The translations under genes and the position numbers were made by a program. A stretch of DNA of 64,000 bases from positions 2,330,001 through 2,394,000 of the forward strand of contig JALDRJ010000002.1 in the NCBI GenBank assembly GCA_031315865.1, given 5' to 3'. Position 1 is the stretch's first letter; each line of letters opens with the position of its first letter. Origin of the DNA: Nitrospirales bacterium. Its GTDB lineage: Bacteria; Nitrospirota; Nitrospiria; Nitrospirales; UBA8639. Of the stretch, positions 1 to 9,010 are shown in pieces. Under the pieces are notes generated by a model, which did no database searches, was not told the origin of the DNA, and saw only the letters and a list, made by a program, of their open reading frames with translations.

Positions 1-314
1 TCGACGCCTCCGTCGCCGTGGTCCCATTACGGATTGCTCGGGGAGTGCAAAATAAAATACTTGAAGCCATGGCCATGGGGCTTCCGGTTGTGGGGACCTC
101 CGCGGCGTTTGAAGGGCTTACGGTTAGTCAGGACAATGGGATACGGATTGCTGATGATCCTCAGCGGTTTGCCGACGAAATAGTCTGTCTTCTGAATGAC
201 CCCGTCTTGCGGAGCTCGTGTGCCGAGCAGGCACGTGAATTTGTTGCGAAACGTTGCAGCTGGCAGCATTGTGGTTCGGAGCTCGAAAAACTCGTTGAAC
301 AGGCCGGTCGATAA
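1..314 (+). CDS. Glycosyltransferase family 4, C-terminal part (gene begins outside the window)
   Basis: The reading frame is open from base 3 and ends at the stop codon at 312-314, so only about the last 103 residues are present. The visible part reads VPLRIARGVQNKILEAMAMG, the sugar-nucleotide-binding C-terminal motif of GT-B family 4 enzymes. The 'IARG-QNK-LEAMAMG' wording is typical of the exosortase-associated sugar transferase group (TIGR03087 type), and the gene at 41841-43037 carries the same motif. It probably adds a sugar from a nucleotide donor to a growing lipid-linked EPS unit at the cytoplasmic membrane. A GTG at 18 is an internal codon, not a start. The gap to the next gene is 47 bases, consistent with one operon. 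Confidence 0.85.
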   Translation, partial: DASVAVVPLRIARGVQNKILEAMAMGLPVVGTSAAFEGLTVSQDNGIRIADDPQRFADEIVCLLNDPVLRSSCAEQAREFVAKRCSWQHCGSELEKLVEQAGR

Positions 315-361
315 CGAGGCGGAGCTTGCTGTTGGTCTTTCGTGAGGAGTGAGCCATAATC

Positions 362-1564
362 GTGGAACATGCGAGAGAGGGGAGCGCGAATGCGTCTCCG
401 AGTCAAGATGGCGCCGAATCTCCGCTGATTCTTCATCTCATTAATCGTCTCGCGACCGGAGGATTAGAAAATGGGCTGGTGAATCTTATTAATCATATGC
501 CGATCGCTCGTTATCGTCATGTGATCGTGTGTCTAACAGATTTTACGGACTTTCGAGATCGCATTACTCGGGCGGATGTTGACGTTCTCGCTATTCACAA
601 AAAAAGTGGAATCGATTGGCGTTCATACATGAGGATTTGGCGAGTGATAAGGCGACTGAATCCCGTCATCGTACATACACGGAACCTGCCCACGATGGAG
701 TATGCCATCGTGGCGATGTTCGCGGGTGTTCCCATTCGTGTGCATGGAGAACATGGGCGTGACGTTCATGATCAGTATGGGACAAGCGTGAAGTTCCGAC
801 TGTTTCGAAAATTCTTGTCATTATGGATTCACATTTTTATCACGGTGAGTGAGGATTTGGCGCGGTGGTTCGAAACGAGCATCGGTATCGATCATAGCCG
901 GATTCGGCATATTTATAATGGCGTGGATTCCCAACGATTTCATCCGGCCACAAGATCACAACCCCGCATGTTTCCGCCAGAATTTTCGTCTCCTGAGTAT
1001 GTTGTGGTCGGGACCGTCGGCCGTTTACAGGCAGTCAAGGACCAAACGACGTTGGTCAATGCGTTTCTCCATCTTCGTCAGGCTTTCCCTGAATTACTGA
1101 AGTCCGTGCGGCTGGTGCTTGTCGGAGATGGCGCAATGCGAGACAATCTTGAAGGTCTCGTCAAAGCGGAAGGAATCGGAGAGTACGTGTGGATGGCTGG
1201 TGAACGTCATGATATTCCGGACCTATTGAGAGCGTTTAATGTCTTTGTCCTGCCTTCAGAGGCTGAAGGTATTTCTAATACCATACTTGAGGCCATGGCG
1301 AGCGGGCTGCCGGTTATTGCCACGGATGTTGGGGGGAATACTGAGCTCGTGCAACATGGGAAGACCGGCTATCTAGTGCCTCCGAAAAATCCATCAGCGA
1401 TGGCTCAAGCGATCGCCATGTATGCTAAGGATGAAAAGTTGGTAGAACAACATGGCCGAGCCGGACGAGCGCTAGTCGAGGAACGTTTTAGTCTTCACGC
1501 GATGATTGACCGATATACCGCCGTCTACGATGGTTTAGTGAATGGTCTCCCTGTTCGTGGGTAG
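362..1564 (+). CDS. Glycosyltransferase family 4, exosortase-associated sugar transferase type
   Basis: A 400-residue GT-B glycosyltransferase. The N-terminal half starts with LILHLINRLATGGLENGLVN near residues 22-41, a wording typical of the TIGR03088 group found beside exosortase A systems. The C-terminal half has the donor-binding block EAEGISNTILEAMASGLPVI near residues 299-318, followed by a conserved DVGGN-E segment. It likely transfers a sugar in EPS repeat-unit assembly on the cytoplasmic face; donor and acceptor cannot be read from sequence. The start is a GTG at 362, about 48 bases after the preceding glycosyltransferase, so the two are probably co-transcribed. Confidence 0.88.
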   Translation: MEHAREGSANASPSQDGAESPLILHLINRLATGGLENGLVNLINHMPIARYRHVIVCLTDFTDFRDRITRADVDVLAIHKKSGIDWRSYMRIWRVIRRLNPVIVHTRNLPTMEYAIVAMFAGVPIRVHGEHGRDVHDQYGTSVKFRLFRKFLSLWIHIFITVSEDLARWFETSIGIDHSRIRHIYNGVDSQRFHPATRSQPRMFPPEFSSPEYVVVGTVGRLQAVKDQTTLVNAFLHLRQAFPELLKSVRLVLVGDGAMRDNLEGLVKAEGIGEYVWMAGERHDIPDLLRAFNVFVLPSEAEGISNTILEAMASGLPVIATDVGGNTELVQHGKTGYLVPPKNPSAMAQAIAMYAKDEKLVEQHGRAGRALVEERFSLHAMIDRYTAVYDGLVNGLPVRG

Positions 1565-1579
1565 TCAGGACATAATGTT

Positions 1580-1596
1580 CACGCCATAGTGGCGTG
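1580..1596. repeat. Short inverted repeat before the first amidotransferase gene
   Basis: CACGCCA at 1580-1586 and TGGCGTG at 1590-1596 form a perfect 7-bp inverted repeat with a 3-base centre. It lies in the 56-base gap between the glycosyltransferase stop and the ATG at 1621. No T-run follows, so it is not a standard terminator. It could be an operator or an mRNA hairpin near the ribosome site. Confidence 0.35.
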
Positions 1597-1620
1597 GCGA
1601 TTGAAAGGTTTTGTACAGCG

Positions 1621-3498
1621 ATGTGTGGAATTTGTGGTGTGTATCAGGTGGGTACTGGAGAGCCAGTTCCAGTCTCATTGCTCAAAAAGATGGCTGATAC
1701 CATCATTCATCGTGGACCAGACGATGAAGGGTTTTTCACGGATGGTCCAATCGGGTTAGCGCACCGTCGGTTGTCGATAATCGATTTAGAAGGCGGTCAT
1801 CAGCCACAGACGAATGAAGATCAGACCATTTGGGTCATCTTCAACGGTGAAATATACAATTTTCAAGCGTTACGGGAATTCTTGATCCAAAAAGGACATA
1901 CACTGAAGAGTCGATCGGACACCGAGGTGATTGTCCATCTGTATGAAGAAAAGGGAGAGGATTGCTTTCGGGAATTACGAGGAATGTTTGCGATAGCCTT
2001 ATGGGATAGCCAAAAGCGTCAACTCATTTTGGCCAGGGATCGTGTCGGAAAAAAACCGCTGTTCTACGCCTATGATAAAGGCCGGGTCGTGTTTGGTTCT
2101 GAGATGAAAGCTGTCTTGGCCGCACCTGACGTTTCTCGTGAGGTCGACCTTGAAGCGCTTTCTGACTATATTTCTTTATTGTATGTTCCCGCGCCCAAAT
2201 CTATTTTTAAAGCTGTGCGAAAAGTACTGCCTGGGCACTATGTGGTAATCTCCGATCGTGGGCTACGAGACGAAGAATATTGGGATATTGATTTTTCTCG
2301 CACGGTTATCAAGTCTGAACGTGAGTGGTGTGAACAACTCCTGGATACCTATCGTGAAGCTGTCCAGTTACGTTTAATCAGTGAAGTGCCGTTGGGCGCC
2401 TTCTTGTCCGGCGGGGTTGATTCGTCTTCTGTCGTTGGTCTGATGACTCAAATTACCGGGAAGCCTGTCACGACGACTTCCATCGGGTTTGAAGAGCAAG
2501 AGTTCGATGAGTTGGACTATGCCAGGCAGGTCGCCAATCAGTTTGGTTCCCAACATTATGAACACGTGGTTCGTCCGGATGCGGTCGGTATTACCGAAAA
2601 ACTGGCCTGGTTTTATGATGAACCCTTTGGGGATTCTTCATCAATCCCAACCTATTATGTGTCACAGCTCGCGAGAGAACACGTAACTGTGGCCCTCTCT
2701 GGAGATGGTGGGGATGAGTTCTTTGCCGGGTATCGACGATATATCTTCGACAATCGTGAACAACAAATCCGGAGTCTTCTTCCGAACGGTCTGCGTCGGT
2801 GGGTGTTCGGAATGTTGGCGTCGATTTATCCGAAAGCCGACTGGGCGCCTCGTGTCTTTCGAGGGAAAGCCACCTTCCAGAATTTGGCCTGTTCACATAT
2901 CGAAGCCTATTTTCGGTCTATCTCGGCGGTGAAACCTGAACTGAAACGCGAGTTACTCCATCCCGGTGTTTTCGAAGCGTTTTCTGGCTATGAGACTCTT
3001 GCTCTTCTTGCTTCCTATTACCAGAAAGCGCGCAACGCTGATCCAACCGCTCGCATTCAATATGTCGACGTGAAAACGTATTTGCCCGACGATATCTTGG
3101 TGAAGGTCGATCGTGCAAGTATGGCGCATTCGCTCGAAGTTCGAGCTCCCATTCTCGATCATCATTTCATGGAACTGGCCGCGAGTATCCCGGCTTCTTT
3201 GAAACTGCAAGGGACCAGTGGGAAGCGGATTTTCAAGAAGTCGTTAGAAGGCCTTTTGTCGCCGGATGTGTTGTACAGGAGCAAAATGGGGTTTGGCGTT
3301 CCATTGGCAAGATGGTTTCGTCATGACCTTAAGCAAATGGCGTCCGATATCATCTTCTCGGCTCAAAAGAATGAATGGCTGGACCGGAAGACAGTACGAA
3401 AAATTTGGGAACAGCATCAAAGTGGACTGCGTGACCGTTCGACCGAACTGTGGGCGATCTTCATGCTACATCTCTGGAGGCGTCAGTTTGATGTGTGA
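1621..3498 (+). CDS. Asparagine-synthetase-type amidotransferase, exosortase-associated (intact)
   Basis: Glutamine-dependent amidotransferase of the AsnB family, 625 residues. It likely amidates a carboxyl group, probably on a uronic acid or another EPS precursor, rather than making asparagine for general metabolism. The start is set at ATG 1621, because the mature N-terminal nucleophile Cys2 (MCGICGV) is expected immediately after Met; an in-frame GTG at 1594 would bury it. The class II glutaminase domain shows RGPDDEG at 31-37 and NGEIYNF at about 75-81. The synthetase domain shows the ATP-pyrophosphatase loop SGGVDSS at 263-269. Length and motifs fit the exosortase amidotransferase 1 group (TIGR03108 type). 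It is one of three paralogs in this window. Confidence 0.9.
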   Translation: MCGICGVYQVGTGEPVPVSLLKKMADTIIHRGPDDEGFFTDGPIGLAHRRLSIIDLEGGHQPQTNEDQTIWVIFNGEIYNFQALREFLIQKGHTLKSRSDTEVIVHLYEEKGEDCFRELRGMFAIALWDSQKRQLILARDRVGKKPLFYAYDKGRVVFGSEMKAVLAAPDVSREVDLEALSDYISLLYVPAPKSIFKAVRKVLPGHYVVISDRGLRDEEYWDIDFSRTVIKSEREWCEQLLDTYREAVQLRLISEVPLGAFLSGGVDSSSVVGLMTQITGKPVTTTSIGFEEQEFDELDYARQVANQFGSQHYEHVVRPDAVGITEKLAWFYDEPFGDSSSIPTYYVSQLAREHVTVALSGDGGDEFFAGYRRYIFDNREQQIRSLLPNGLRRWVFGMLASIYPKADWAPRVFRGKATFQNLACSHIEAYFRSISAVKPELKRELLHPGVFEAFSGYETLALLASYYQKARNADPTARIQYVDVKTYLPDDILVKVDRASMAHSLEVRAPILDHHFMELAASIPASLKLQGTSGKRIFKKSLEGLLSPDVLYRSKMGFGVPLARWFRHDLKQMASDIIFSAQKNEWLDRKTVRKIWEQHQSGLRDRSTELWAIFMLHLWRRQFDV

Positions 3499-3623
3499 GT
3501 AAGCTGACCATGTCGTGTGTGGAAACATTACGCGGTTGGACGTTATCCTGTCTCTAAGACCGATCGAAGACGTGCTGTTTTGCTTGTCGAACAGATGGAT
3601 CTTAACGAAACATATTCCCTGCT

Positions 3624-4796
3624 GTGAAAATCCTCACATTTACGTCCCTGTTCCCGAATAATGTCTGGTCACATCATGGAGTTTTTGTGAAGGAGCGGAT
3701 GGTCGCGGTCTCGCAGTTGCCCGGGTATGAAGTGCAAGTTGTGGCGCCAGTACCGTATTGGCCACCCATCAACCTGACTCATCGCCAGCAGTTTAGAAAG
3801 GTTGTCACGAAGGAGACAATCGAGGGAATTACCGTTCATCATCCCCGTTATCTTATGATCCCCAAAATGGGGATGTCGTTGCATGGTTGGTTGATGTACA
3901 AGACAGTTTTGACTTACGTGCAACGATTGGAAAAGTCATATCCGTTCGATGTGATCGATGCCCACTATGTATACCCGGATGGGTATGCGGGGGTATTGCT
4001 CGGGGCGCATTTTCGTCGACCAGTTGTAGTATCGGCACGCGGTAGTGATGTGAATCAATTTGCTTCGTTTTACTGTATTCGAAAGTTTCTTTCGTATACC
4101 TTGCGTCATGCCTCTCATGCTATCGCGGTGTGTGACGCGTTAAAACAGGCAATGATTCCTCTTGGGAGTCGGCAGGATGCGACCACGGTTATTCCCAATG
4201 GTGTGGATCCTCACAAGTTTTTCCCTATGCCTCAGGATGAGGCGCGACGACAACTGGACTTGCCAAGCCGGAAGATCATCTTGTCGGTTGGCGGGCTTAT
4301 CCCCAGAAAGGGGTTCGATCTTCTGATCAAATCTTTTCGTCAAGTAACGGAAAAGAAGAAGGAAAAATTACTGCTGGTGATTGTTGGCGAGGGACCAGAG
4401 CGTGTTCCTCTACAGCAATTAGTGACGCGAATGCAATTGAACGATCAGGTGCGTTTTGGTGGTGATATTGCCCACAGTGACCTCTACCGATGGTATTCTG
4501 CGGCTGATCTATTTTGCTTGGCGAGCAGCCGCGAAGGTTGGCCCAACGTGGTGTTGGAAGCGATGGCTTGTGGGACGCCGGTTGTCGCCACGTCAATTTG
4601 GGGGACTCCGGAGATTATATCATCACCCACTGTAGGGCTATTAACCGAGAGGAATGAAGATGCCTTGGCCAAAACACTTGAAGAAGGCCTATTGAAGTCC
4701 TGGGATCGGGAAAGGATTGTCCAATTTGCTCGAGAACATGACTGGGGACATGTGGCTCAGTCATGCGCAGAGGTGTTCCAGAGCGTACACGCGTAG
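3624..4796 (+). CDS. Glycosyltransferase family 4
   Basis: A 390-residue GT-B enzyme. The N-terminal Rossmann half begins MKILTFTSLFPNNVWSHHGV, with a conserved VVSARGSDVNQF acceptor-side segment near residues 133-144. The C-terminal half carries SVGGLIPRKGFD near 219-230 and the donor motif SSREGWPNVVLEAMACGTPV near 301-320. It probably adds one sugar of the EPS repeat. The start is GTG 3624 with no strong ribosome site. A 125-base spacer separates it from the amidotransferase, and the next gene (epimerase) starts 10 bases after its stop, so those two are translationally close. Confidence 0.87.
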   Translation: MKILTFTSLFPNNVWSHHGVFVKERMVAVSQLPGYEVQVVAPVPYWPPINLTHRQQFRKVVTKETIEGITVHHPRYLMIPKMGMSLHGWLMYKTVLTYVQRLEKSYPFDVIDAHYVYPDGYAGVLLGAHFRRPVVVSARGSDVNQFASFYCIRKFLSYTLRHASHAIAVCDALKQAMIPLGSRQDATTVIPNGVDPHKFFPMPQDEARRQLDLPSRKIILSVGGLIPRKGFDLLIKSFRQVTEKKKEKLLLVIVGEGPERVPLQQLVTRMQLNDQVRFGGDIAHSDLYRWYSAADLFCLASSREGWPNVVLEAMACGTPVVATSIWGTPEIISSPTVGLLTERNEDALAKTLEEGLLKSWDRERIVQFAREHDWGHVAQSCAEVFQSVHA

Positions 4797-4806
4797 GGGA
4801 ATAAAC

Positions 4807-6057
4807 ATGAAGCTAATGTTAGTAGCTGGCGCACGGCCAAATTTCATGAAAGTATCGGCCATTATTGACGCGATCGAAGCGCATAATGCTACAGAGAAGA
4901 ATCAGATTGTGTATCGATTGGTCCATACTGGGCAGCACTATGACGCACAGATGTCACAGACTTTTTTTGTTGAACTGGGAATACCAAAGCCTGATGTCGA
5001 TATGGGGGTCGGTTCTTCCTCCCATGCCCAACAGACTGGAGAGATTATTAAGCGGTTCGAATCCATTCTTCTCGACGAACAACCTGACATCGTCATGGTG
5101 GTCGGTGATGTGAACTCAACCATCGCCTGTTCCTTGGTCGCGTCGAAAATTACGTATCCTGGGCCCACGATGTTAAACCTTCTTCGTCCTCGTATCGCCC
5201 ATGTCGAGGCGGGGTTGCGCAGCTTTGATCGAGATATGCCAGAGGAAGTCAATCGAGTCTTAACGGATGTTGTGTCAGATTTTTTGTTTACTACTGAACC
5301 GAGTGCCGCGAAAAATTTAAAGAATGAAGGAATTCCAGAAGAAAAAGTTTACTTCGTAGGAAACACTATGGTCGATACCTTGTTGAAACATCAGAAAAAA
5401 TCTCAAGAATCACCAATCTTAAAGAATCTGGGCCTTGCTCATGATGAAGGGTTGAGTGGGACTTCCAAGGTGACCAAATCCAAAAAAGATCCAAGACGAG
5501 ATTCGCAGAGAGACTATGGAGTCATGACATTACACCGTCCGAGTAATGTGGATGATTCAACGTGTTTGAAGCCGATACTTGAGGCTCTCCAAGAACTGAG
5601 TCAAGAAATGCCGATCATCTTTCCTGTCCATCCTCGGACCAGGAAGCGAATAGAGGAATTTGGACTCGATTCATATTTTACGCCGTTATCTCATGGAGCA
5701 ATCGGGGCATCGGGATTGTATTGCATCGAGCCGCTTGGCTACCTCGATTTTCTCCGTTTGACCGCGAACGCCAGGTTGGTTTTGACGGATTCAGGTGGCT
5801 TGCAAGAGGAGACTACTATTTTAGGAGTGCCATGTGTCACCTTACGACGGAACACCGAACGACCGATCACGATTTCCCACGGCACCAATGTGTTAGCCGG
5901 GACGGCCAAGGAGCAGATCCTTCTTCATGCTCGCGAACAACTGACTCATCAAAAGAGGCACAAACGGCCAAAATTTTGGGATGGTCATGCAGGCGCGCGC
6001 ATCGTTCAAACCTTGTATGAGTGGGGACGTCGGGAAGATGGGCTTGAGGCTTGTTGA
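4807..6057 (+). CDS. wecB: UDP-N-acetylglucosamine 2-epimerase (non-hydrolysing)
   Basis: Converts UDP-GlcNAc to UDP-ManNAc, supplying N-acetylmannosamine units for surface polysaccharide. The protein (416 residues) begins MKLMLVAGARPNFMK with the family GARPNFMK block at residues 8-15. It contains HVEAGLRSFDRDMPEEVNRV from residue 132 and the late LTDSGGLQEE block with LRRNTERP. The start is ATG 4807, preceded by GGGGA; an in-frame upstream start at 4717 would overlap the preceding gene and add 30 unrelated residues. Slightly longer than the usual 370-380 residues because of a charged insert (GTSKVTKSKKDPRRDSQR) near 219-236. Cytoplasmic enzyme; position within the glycosyltransferase run supports an EPS role. 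Confidence 0.92.
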   Translation: MKLMLVAGARPNFMKVSAIIDAIEAHNATEKNQIVYRLVHTGQHYDAQMSQTFFVELGIPKPDVDMGVGSSSHAQQTGEIIKRFESILLDEQPDIVMVVGDVNSTIACSLVASKITYPGPTMLNLLRPRIAHVEAGLRSFDRDMPEEVNRVLTDVVSDFLFTTEPSAAKNLKNEGIPEEKVYFVGNTMVDTLLKHQKKSQESPILKNLGLAHDEGLSGTSKVTKSKKDPRRDSQRDYGVMTLHRPSNVDDSTCLKPILEALQELSQEMPIIFPVHPRTRKRIEEFGLDSYFTPLSHGAIGASGLYCIEPLGYLDFLRLTANARLVLTDSGGLQEETTILGVPCVTLRRNTERPITISHGTNVLAGTAKEQILLHAREQLTHQKRHKRPKFWDGHAGARIVQTLYEWGRREDGLEAC

Positions 6058-6237
6058 GCAAAGACTGGTTGATAGGAGGAGAGAGGGGGCATTGTGACAT
6101 CACTGGAGTCAGCATGACAGTTCGAACCAGAAGATGCGTCGCAGGTGATATCATAGTTTCATACGAGAAAATGTCTGACTTTTGCGCGGCGACATGCGAG
6201 CATTTATTTTTATCTTTCTGTGTAAGGAGGTGTCTGA

Positions 6238-7038
6238 ATGGAACATAGACTCTCTCAGGATTCATTGATTGCTCCATGGACATCTGACTTGGGGGCTCGT
6301 CAATTCTGGAAAATTGAGAGATTCACATTTCGGGTTCTTGCCGGTTTAGCCATCGTCGTGTGCCTCCTATCGCCTACACAGGTTGAAGGGGGGAACAGTT
6401 TTCAATTGGGGCAGGATCGTAAGTGGAGCCGTTGGCAAGACATCCCCTACACGGCTTCTCCACCTGTACGTCGAGTGAATCATTTAGGGCATGAGCGTGC
6501 CACTGAAGGACATGATTATTATGAGGCGAGAACGAACCCATACATCAGGTCCCTGATTGGCAATATCAATAGTAACCATGTGAAGAATATTCTGCCGAAC
6601 ATCCAGATGGCCTATCGAGTTCATCCGAGTCTTAAACAGGGTCGTTTGGAAACGGCCTTGAAAGAAATCGAGTATACGCTTCATCGGCTCGTGAATCATC
6701 CTAAGGCCTTAGCGTTGTCTGCGACTGTGGCGAGTCTTATGGACCAACCAAAATTGCCGATTAAGTTCTATCAAAAGGCCATCTACATGTACCCCAAACG
6801 CGCGATCACGCACGCGCAATTCGGAAACTTTTTAGTCGGAGTGGGAGAGATGGAAGAGGGCATCAATCGATTGAAAGTCGCCATCAAAATCGATCCCAAA
6901 TTGAAGGTCGCGTATGGTTGGCTTGCGTGGGCCTATGAAAAAGATGGAAATGTCGAATTGACCGAGGAATATATCAAACAAGCGAGGGCGAAGGGTTTCA
7001 GGGGGAAACTTCCGAAACTGCCTTCTCCCAAAAAATAG
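6238..7038 (+). CDS. TPR-containing protein with an N-terminal membrane segment
   Basis: A 266-residue protein of unknown function. Residues 31-46 (FRVLAGLAIVVCLLSP) form a hydrophobic segment after a basic stretch, so the protein is either membrane-anchored or secreted. Residues about 130-255 look like tetratricopeptide helices, for example PIKFYQKAIYMYPKRAITHA followed by a repeat ending VAIKIDPKLKVAYGWLAWAY. TPR proteins at EPS loci often act as periplasmic scaffolds for polymer synthesis or export. The start ATG 6238 has a textbook ribosome site AAGGAGG at 6224-6230. It sits between the epimerase and the second amidotransferase. The specific role is unknown. Confidence 0.75.
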   Translation: MEHRLSQDSLIAPWTSDLGARQFWKIERFTFRVLAGLAIVVCLLSPTQVEGGNSFQLGQDRKWSRWQDIPYTASPPVRRVNHLGHERATEGHDYYEARTNPYIRSLIGNINSNHVKNILPNIQMAYRVHPSLKQGRLETALKEIEYTLHRLVNHPKALALSATVASLMDQPKLPIKFYQKAIYMYPKRAITHAQFGNFLVGVGEMEEGINRLKVAIKIDPKLKVAYGWLAWAYEKDGNVELTEEYIKQARAKGFRGKLPKLPSPKK

Positions 7039-7086
7039 GTTGATGGCTCTGATGGACGTGACGACAGTGACGAAAAGCAGGATGAC

Positions 7087-8985
7087 ATGAGCGGAATCTG
7101 CGGTATCGCGTGGGCTGAGCGGTCTGATGTCGACGGTCCTCAATGTTTGCGTTCCATGATGCACGACCTTGCTCCTTCTAGCAGCGCCCAAGAAGGGCAA
7201 ATGCAGTATGGAGAGACCGTCGGATTCGGAGCCCAGGCGTTTCCAGGCCGAATGTCCGGGGCGGCCCAATTGCGTGAACAGGGCAACACGCATCTTATCG
7301 GGTTTCATGGAAGCCTCTACAATCTCGATGAGATTCTAGCCGACCATGAGGAATATGAAGATCCGCTGGTTGCGATCTTATCTCGGTCGCTACGAGGGAT
7401 GAAGCCTCTTTTGTCGGCTCTTCGTGGAGAGTTTGTCATTTCTGTTTGGGACGCCAATCAAGAAACACTTTTTCTAGCATGCGATCGATTCAGGGTTCAT
7501 CCTCTTTTCTTCATGCAAGATCACCAGAGTGTCGCCTTTGCATCCAGAATGCGGAGTCTGTTCTCCTGTCCTTCAGCGCGGAACTTGTCCATTAATCCGT
7601 GCGCCATCATCGATGTGATTAGTTCCTCATTCATCCCTAGTCCGAGAACGATCTTTGAGCTAGTTCAGAAATTGGAACCCGGGCAGTTACTCAGTTGGAA
7701 CCGAGGCAAATGTCAGGTTGAGCCGTACTGGGACTTGACTTATCAGCCTGCGAAAACGGTTTCTCAAGCTGACCTATCAGAAAAGTTACGAACGATTTTT
7801 TCGGATTCGGTTCGTGTCCGCATGAAGCATGATCAGAATCTAGGTGAAATCGGCAGTTTCTTGAGCGGTGGTATAGATAGCAGTACGGTGTTGGGAGTCT
7901 TGACCCAACTTGCCCAAGCGCCGATGCCGTGTTTTTCGATTGGGTTTGGCGAGGAAGTGTTTAATGAAGCCAGCTTTGCTCGGTGCGCCGCTAAGGCATT
8001 CGGGGCGAACCAGCATGAATTGACGGTGACGGCTCAAGATACCTATGACGTGATTGATCGGCTCGTGGAGTCCTTCGATGAGCCCTATGCGAATGCGTCA
8101 TCCATTCCAACGTTTTATTGCGCACAATTGGCGAAGGAGCATGGGGTATCCGTGCTGTACGGCGGCGATGGGGGAGACGAATTATTCGCTGGCAACGAGA
8201 GGTATGCGACGCAGAAGGTTTTCGACTACTACCACATGGTACCTCGGTGGCTCCGGGATGGTGGAATCCAGCCGGTCGTCTTTGCCTTATCGAAGCTGCT
8301 CCCATTGTCCCTGTTCGTCAAGGGCAGGAAGTACATCCAGCGAGCCAATGTCCCGTATCCGGATCGATTGTTGTCATGGGGCCTATTCGAACTGTTTCCT
8401 ATGCAGGAAGTGTTTTCCGGGGAACTGCTTCAGTCGGTGGGCGAGACCTATGATCCCCATCATCGTATCAGGGAACTCTATTCGCACTCCAGGGGAGTAG
8501 CGGATTCCGAGTTGGATCGTCAATTGTATCTGGACCTGAAACTGGCGATTTCGGACAACGACCTTTTTAAAGTGACTCGGATGACCGAGGCGAACGGAGT
8601 AGCCGTACGATTTCCTTTCCTCGATCATCATTTAGCCGAGTTTGCCGCATGTATACCAGACTCGATCAAAATGAAAGGTGTCCAGTTGCGGACGTTTTTT
8701 AAAAACGCCTACGCTGATATGCTTCCGGAAGAAATCCGGACGAAAACCAAGCATGGCTTTGGATTGCCGATTCCAATTTGGTTACGAACGGATAAAAGGT
8801 TAAGAGAATTGATGATGGATGTGCTGTTGAGCAACATTGTTCAGCAACGTGGGTATTTCCGTCATGACACGATCGATCGTCTCATCAAGCGGCATAACGA
8901 AGACACGACCTCGTTTTTTGGCACCATCCTGTGGAATTTTGTGATGTTGGAATTGTGGTTGCGGCGTTATCGTGACAAAAACTGA
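7087..8985 (+). CDS. Asparagine-synthetase-like protein with decayed glutaminase domain
   Basis: 632 residues, same overall fold and length as the amidotransferase at 1621. The C-terminal synthetase domain is well kept: SGGIDSS at 260-266, then FSIGFGEEVFNEASFA and YGGDGGDELFAG. The N-terminal glutaminase domain is degenerate. It begins MSGICGI, so the catalytic Cys2 is Ser; the RGPDDEG block is missing and NGEIYNF is replaced by HGSLYNL. It therefore probably cannot hydrolyse glutamine. It may use free ammonia or another amine, or catalyse an adenylation/cyclisation step as in beta-lactam synthetase or lasso-peptide relatives (inference). The start ATG 7087 follows an AGGATG stretch. The gene is intact with no frameshift. 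Confidence 0.85.
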   Translation: MSGICGIAWAERSDVDGPQCLRSMMHDLAPSSSAQEGQMQYGETVGFGAQAFPGRMSGAAQLREQGNTHLIGFHGSLYNLDEILADHEEYEDPLVAILSRSLRGMKPLLSALRGEFVISVWDANQETLFLACDRFRVHPLFFMQDHQSVAFASRMRSLFSCPSARNLSINPCAIIDVISSSFIPSPRTIFELVQKLEPGQLLSWNRGKCQVEPYWDLTYQPAKTVSQADLSEKLRTIFSDSVRVRMKHDQNLGEIGSFLSGGIDSSTVLGVLTQLAQAPMPCFSIGFGEEVFNEASFARCAAKAFGANQHELTVTAQDTYDVIDRLVESFDEPYANASSIPTFYCAQLAKEHGVSVLYGGDGGDELFAGNERYATQKVFDYYHMVPRWLRDGGIQPVVFALSKLLPLSLFVKGRKYIQRANVPYPDRLLSWGLFELFPMQEVFSGELLQSVGETYDPHHRIRELYSHSRGVADSELDRQLYLDLKLAISDNDLFKVTRMTEANGVAVRFPFLDHHLAEFAACIPDSIKMKGVQLRTFFKNAYADMLPEEIRTKTKHGFGLPIPIWLRTDKRLRELMMDVLLSNIVQQRGYFRHDTIDRLIKRHNEDTTSFFGTILWNFVMLELWLRRYRDKN

Positions 8986-9010
8986 AAGGGAGTAAACCCA
9001 GGGGTACTGC

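Noticed and set aside
1594-1620. Extended GTG start for the first amidotransferase
   Set aside because: It would place nine residues before the Cys2 nucleophile, which must follow the initiator Met in this family.
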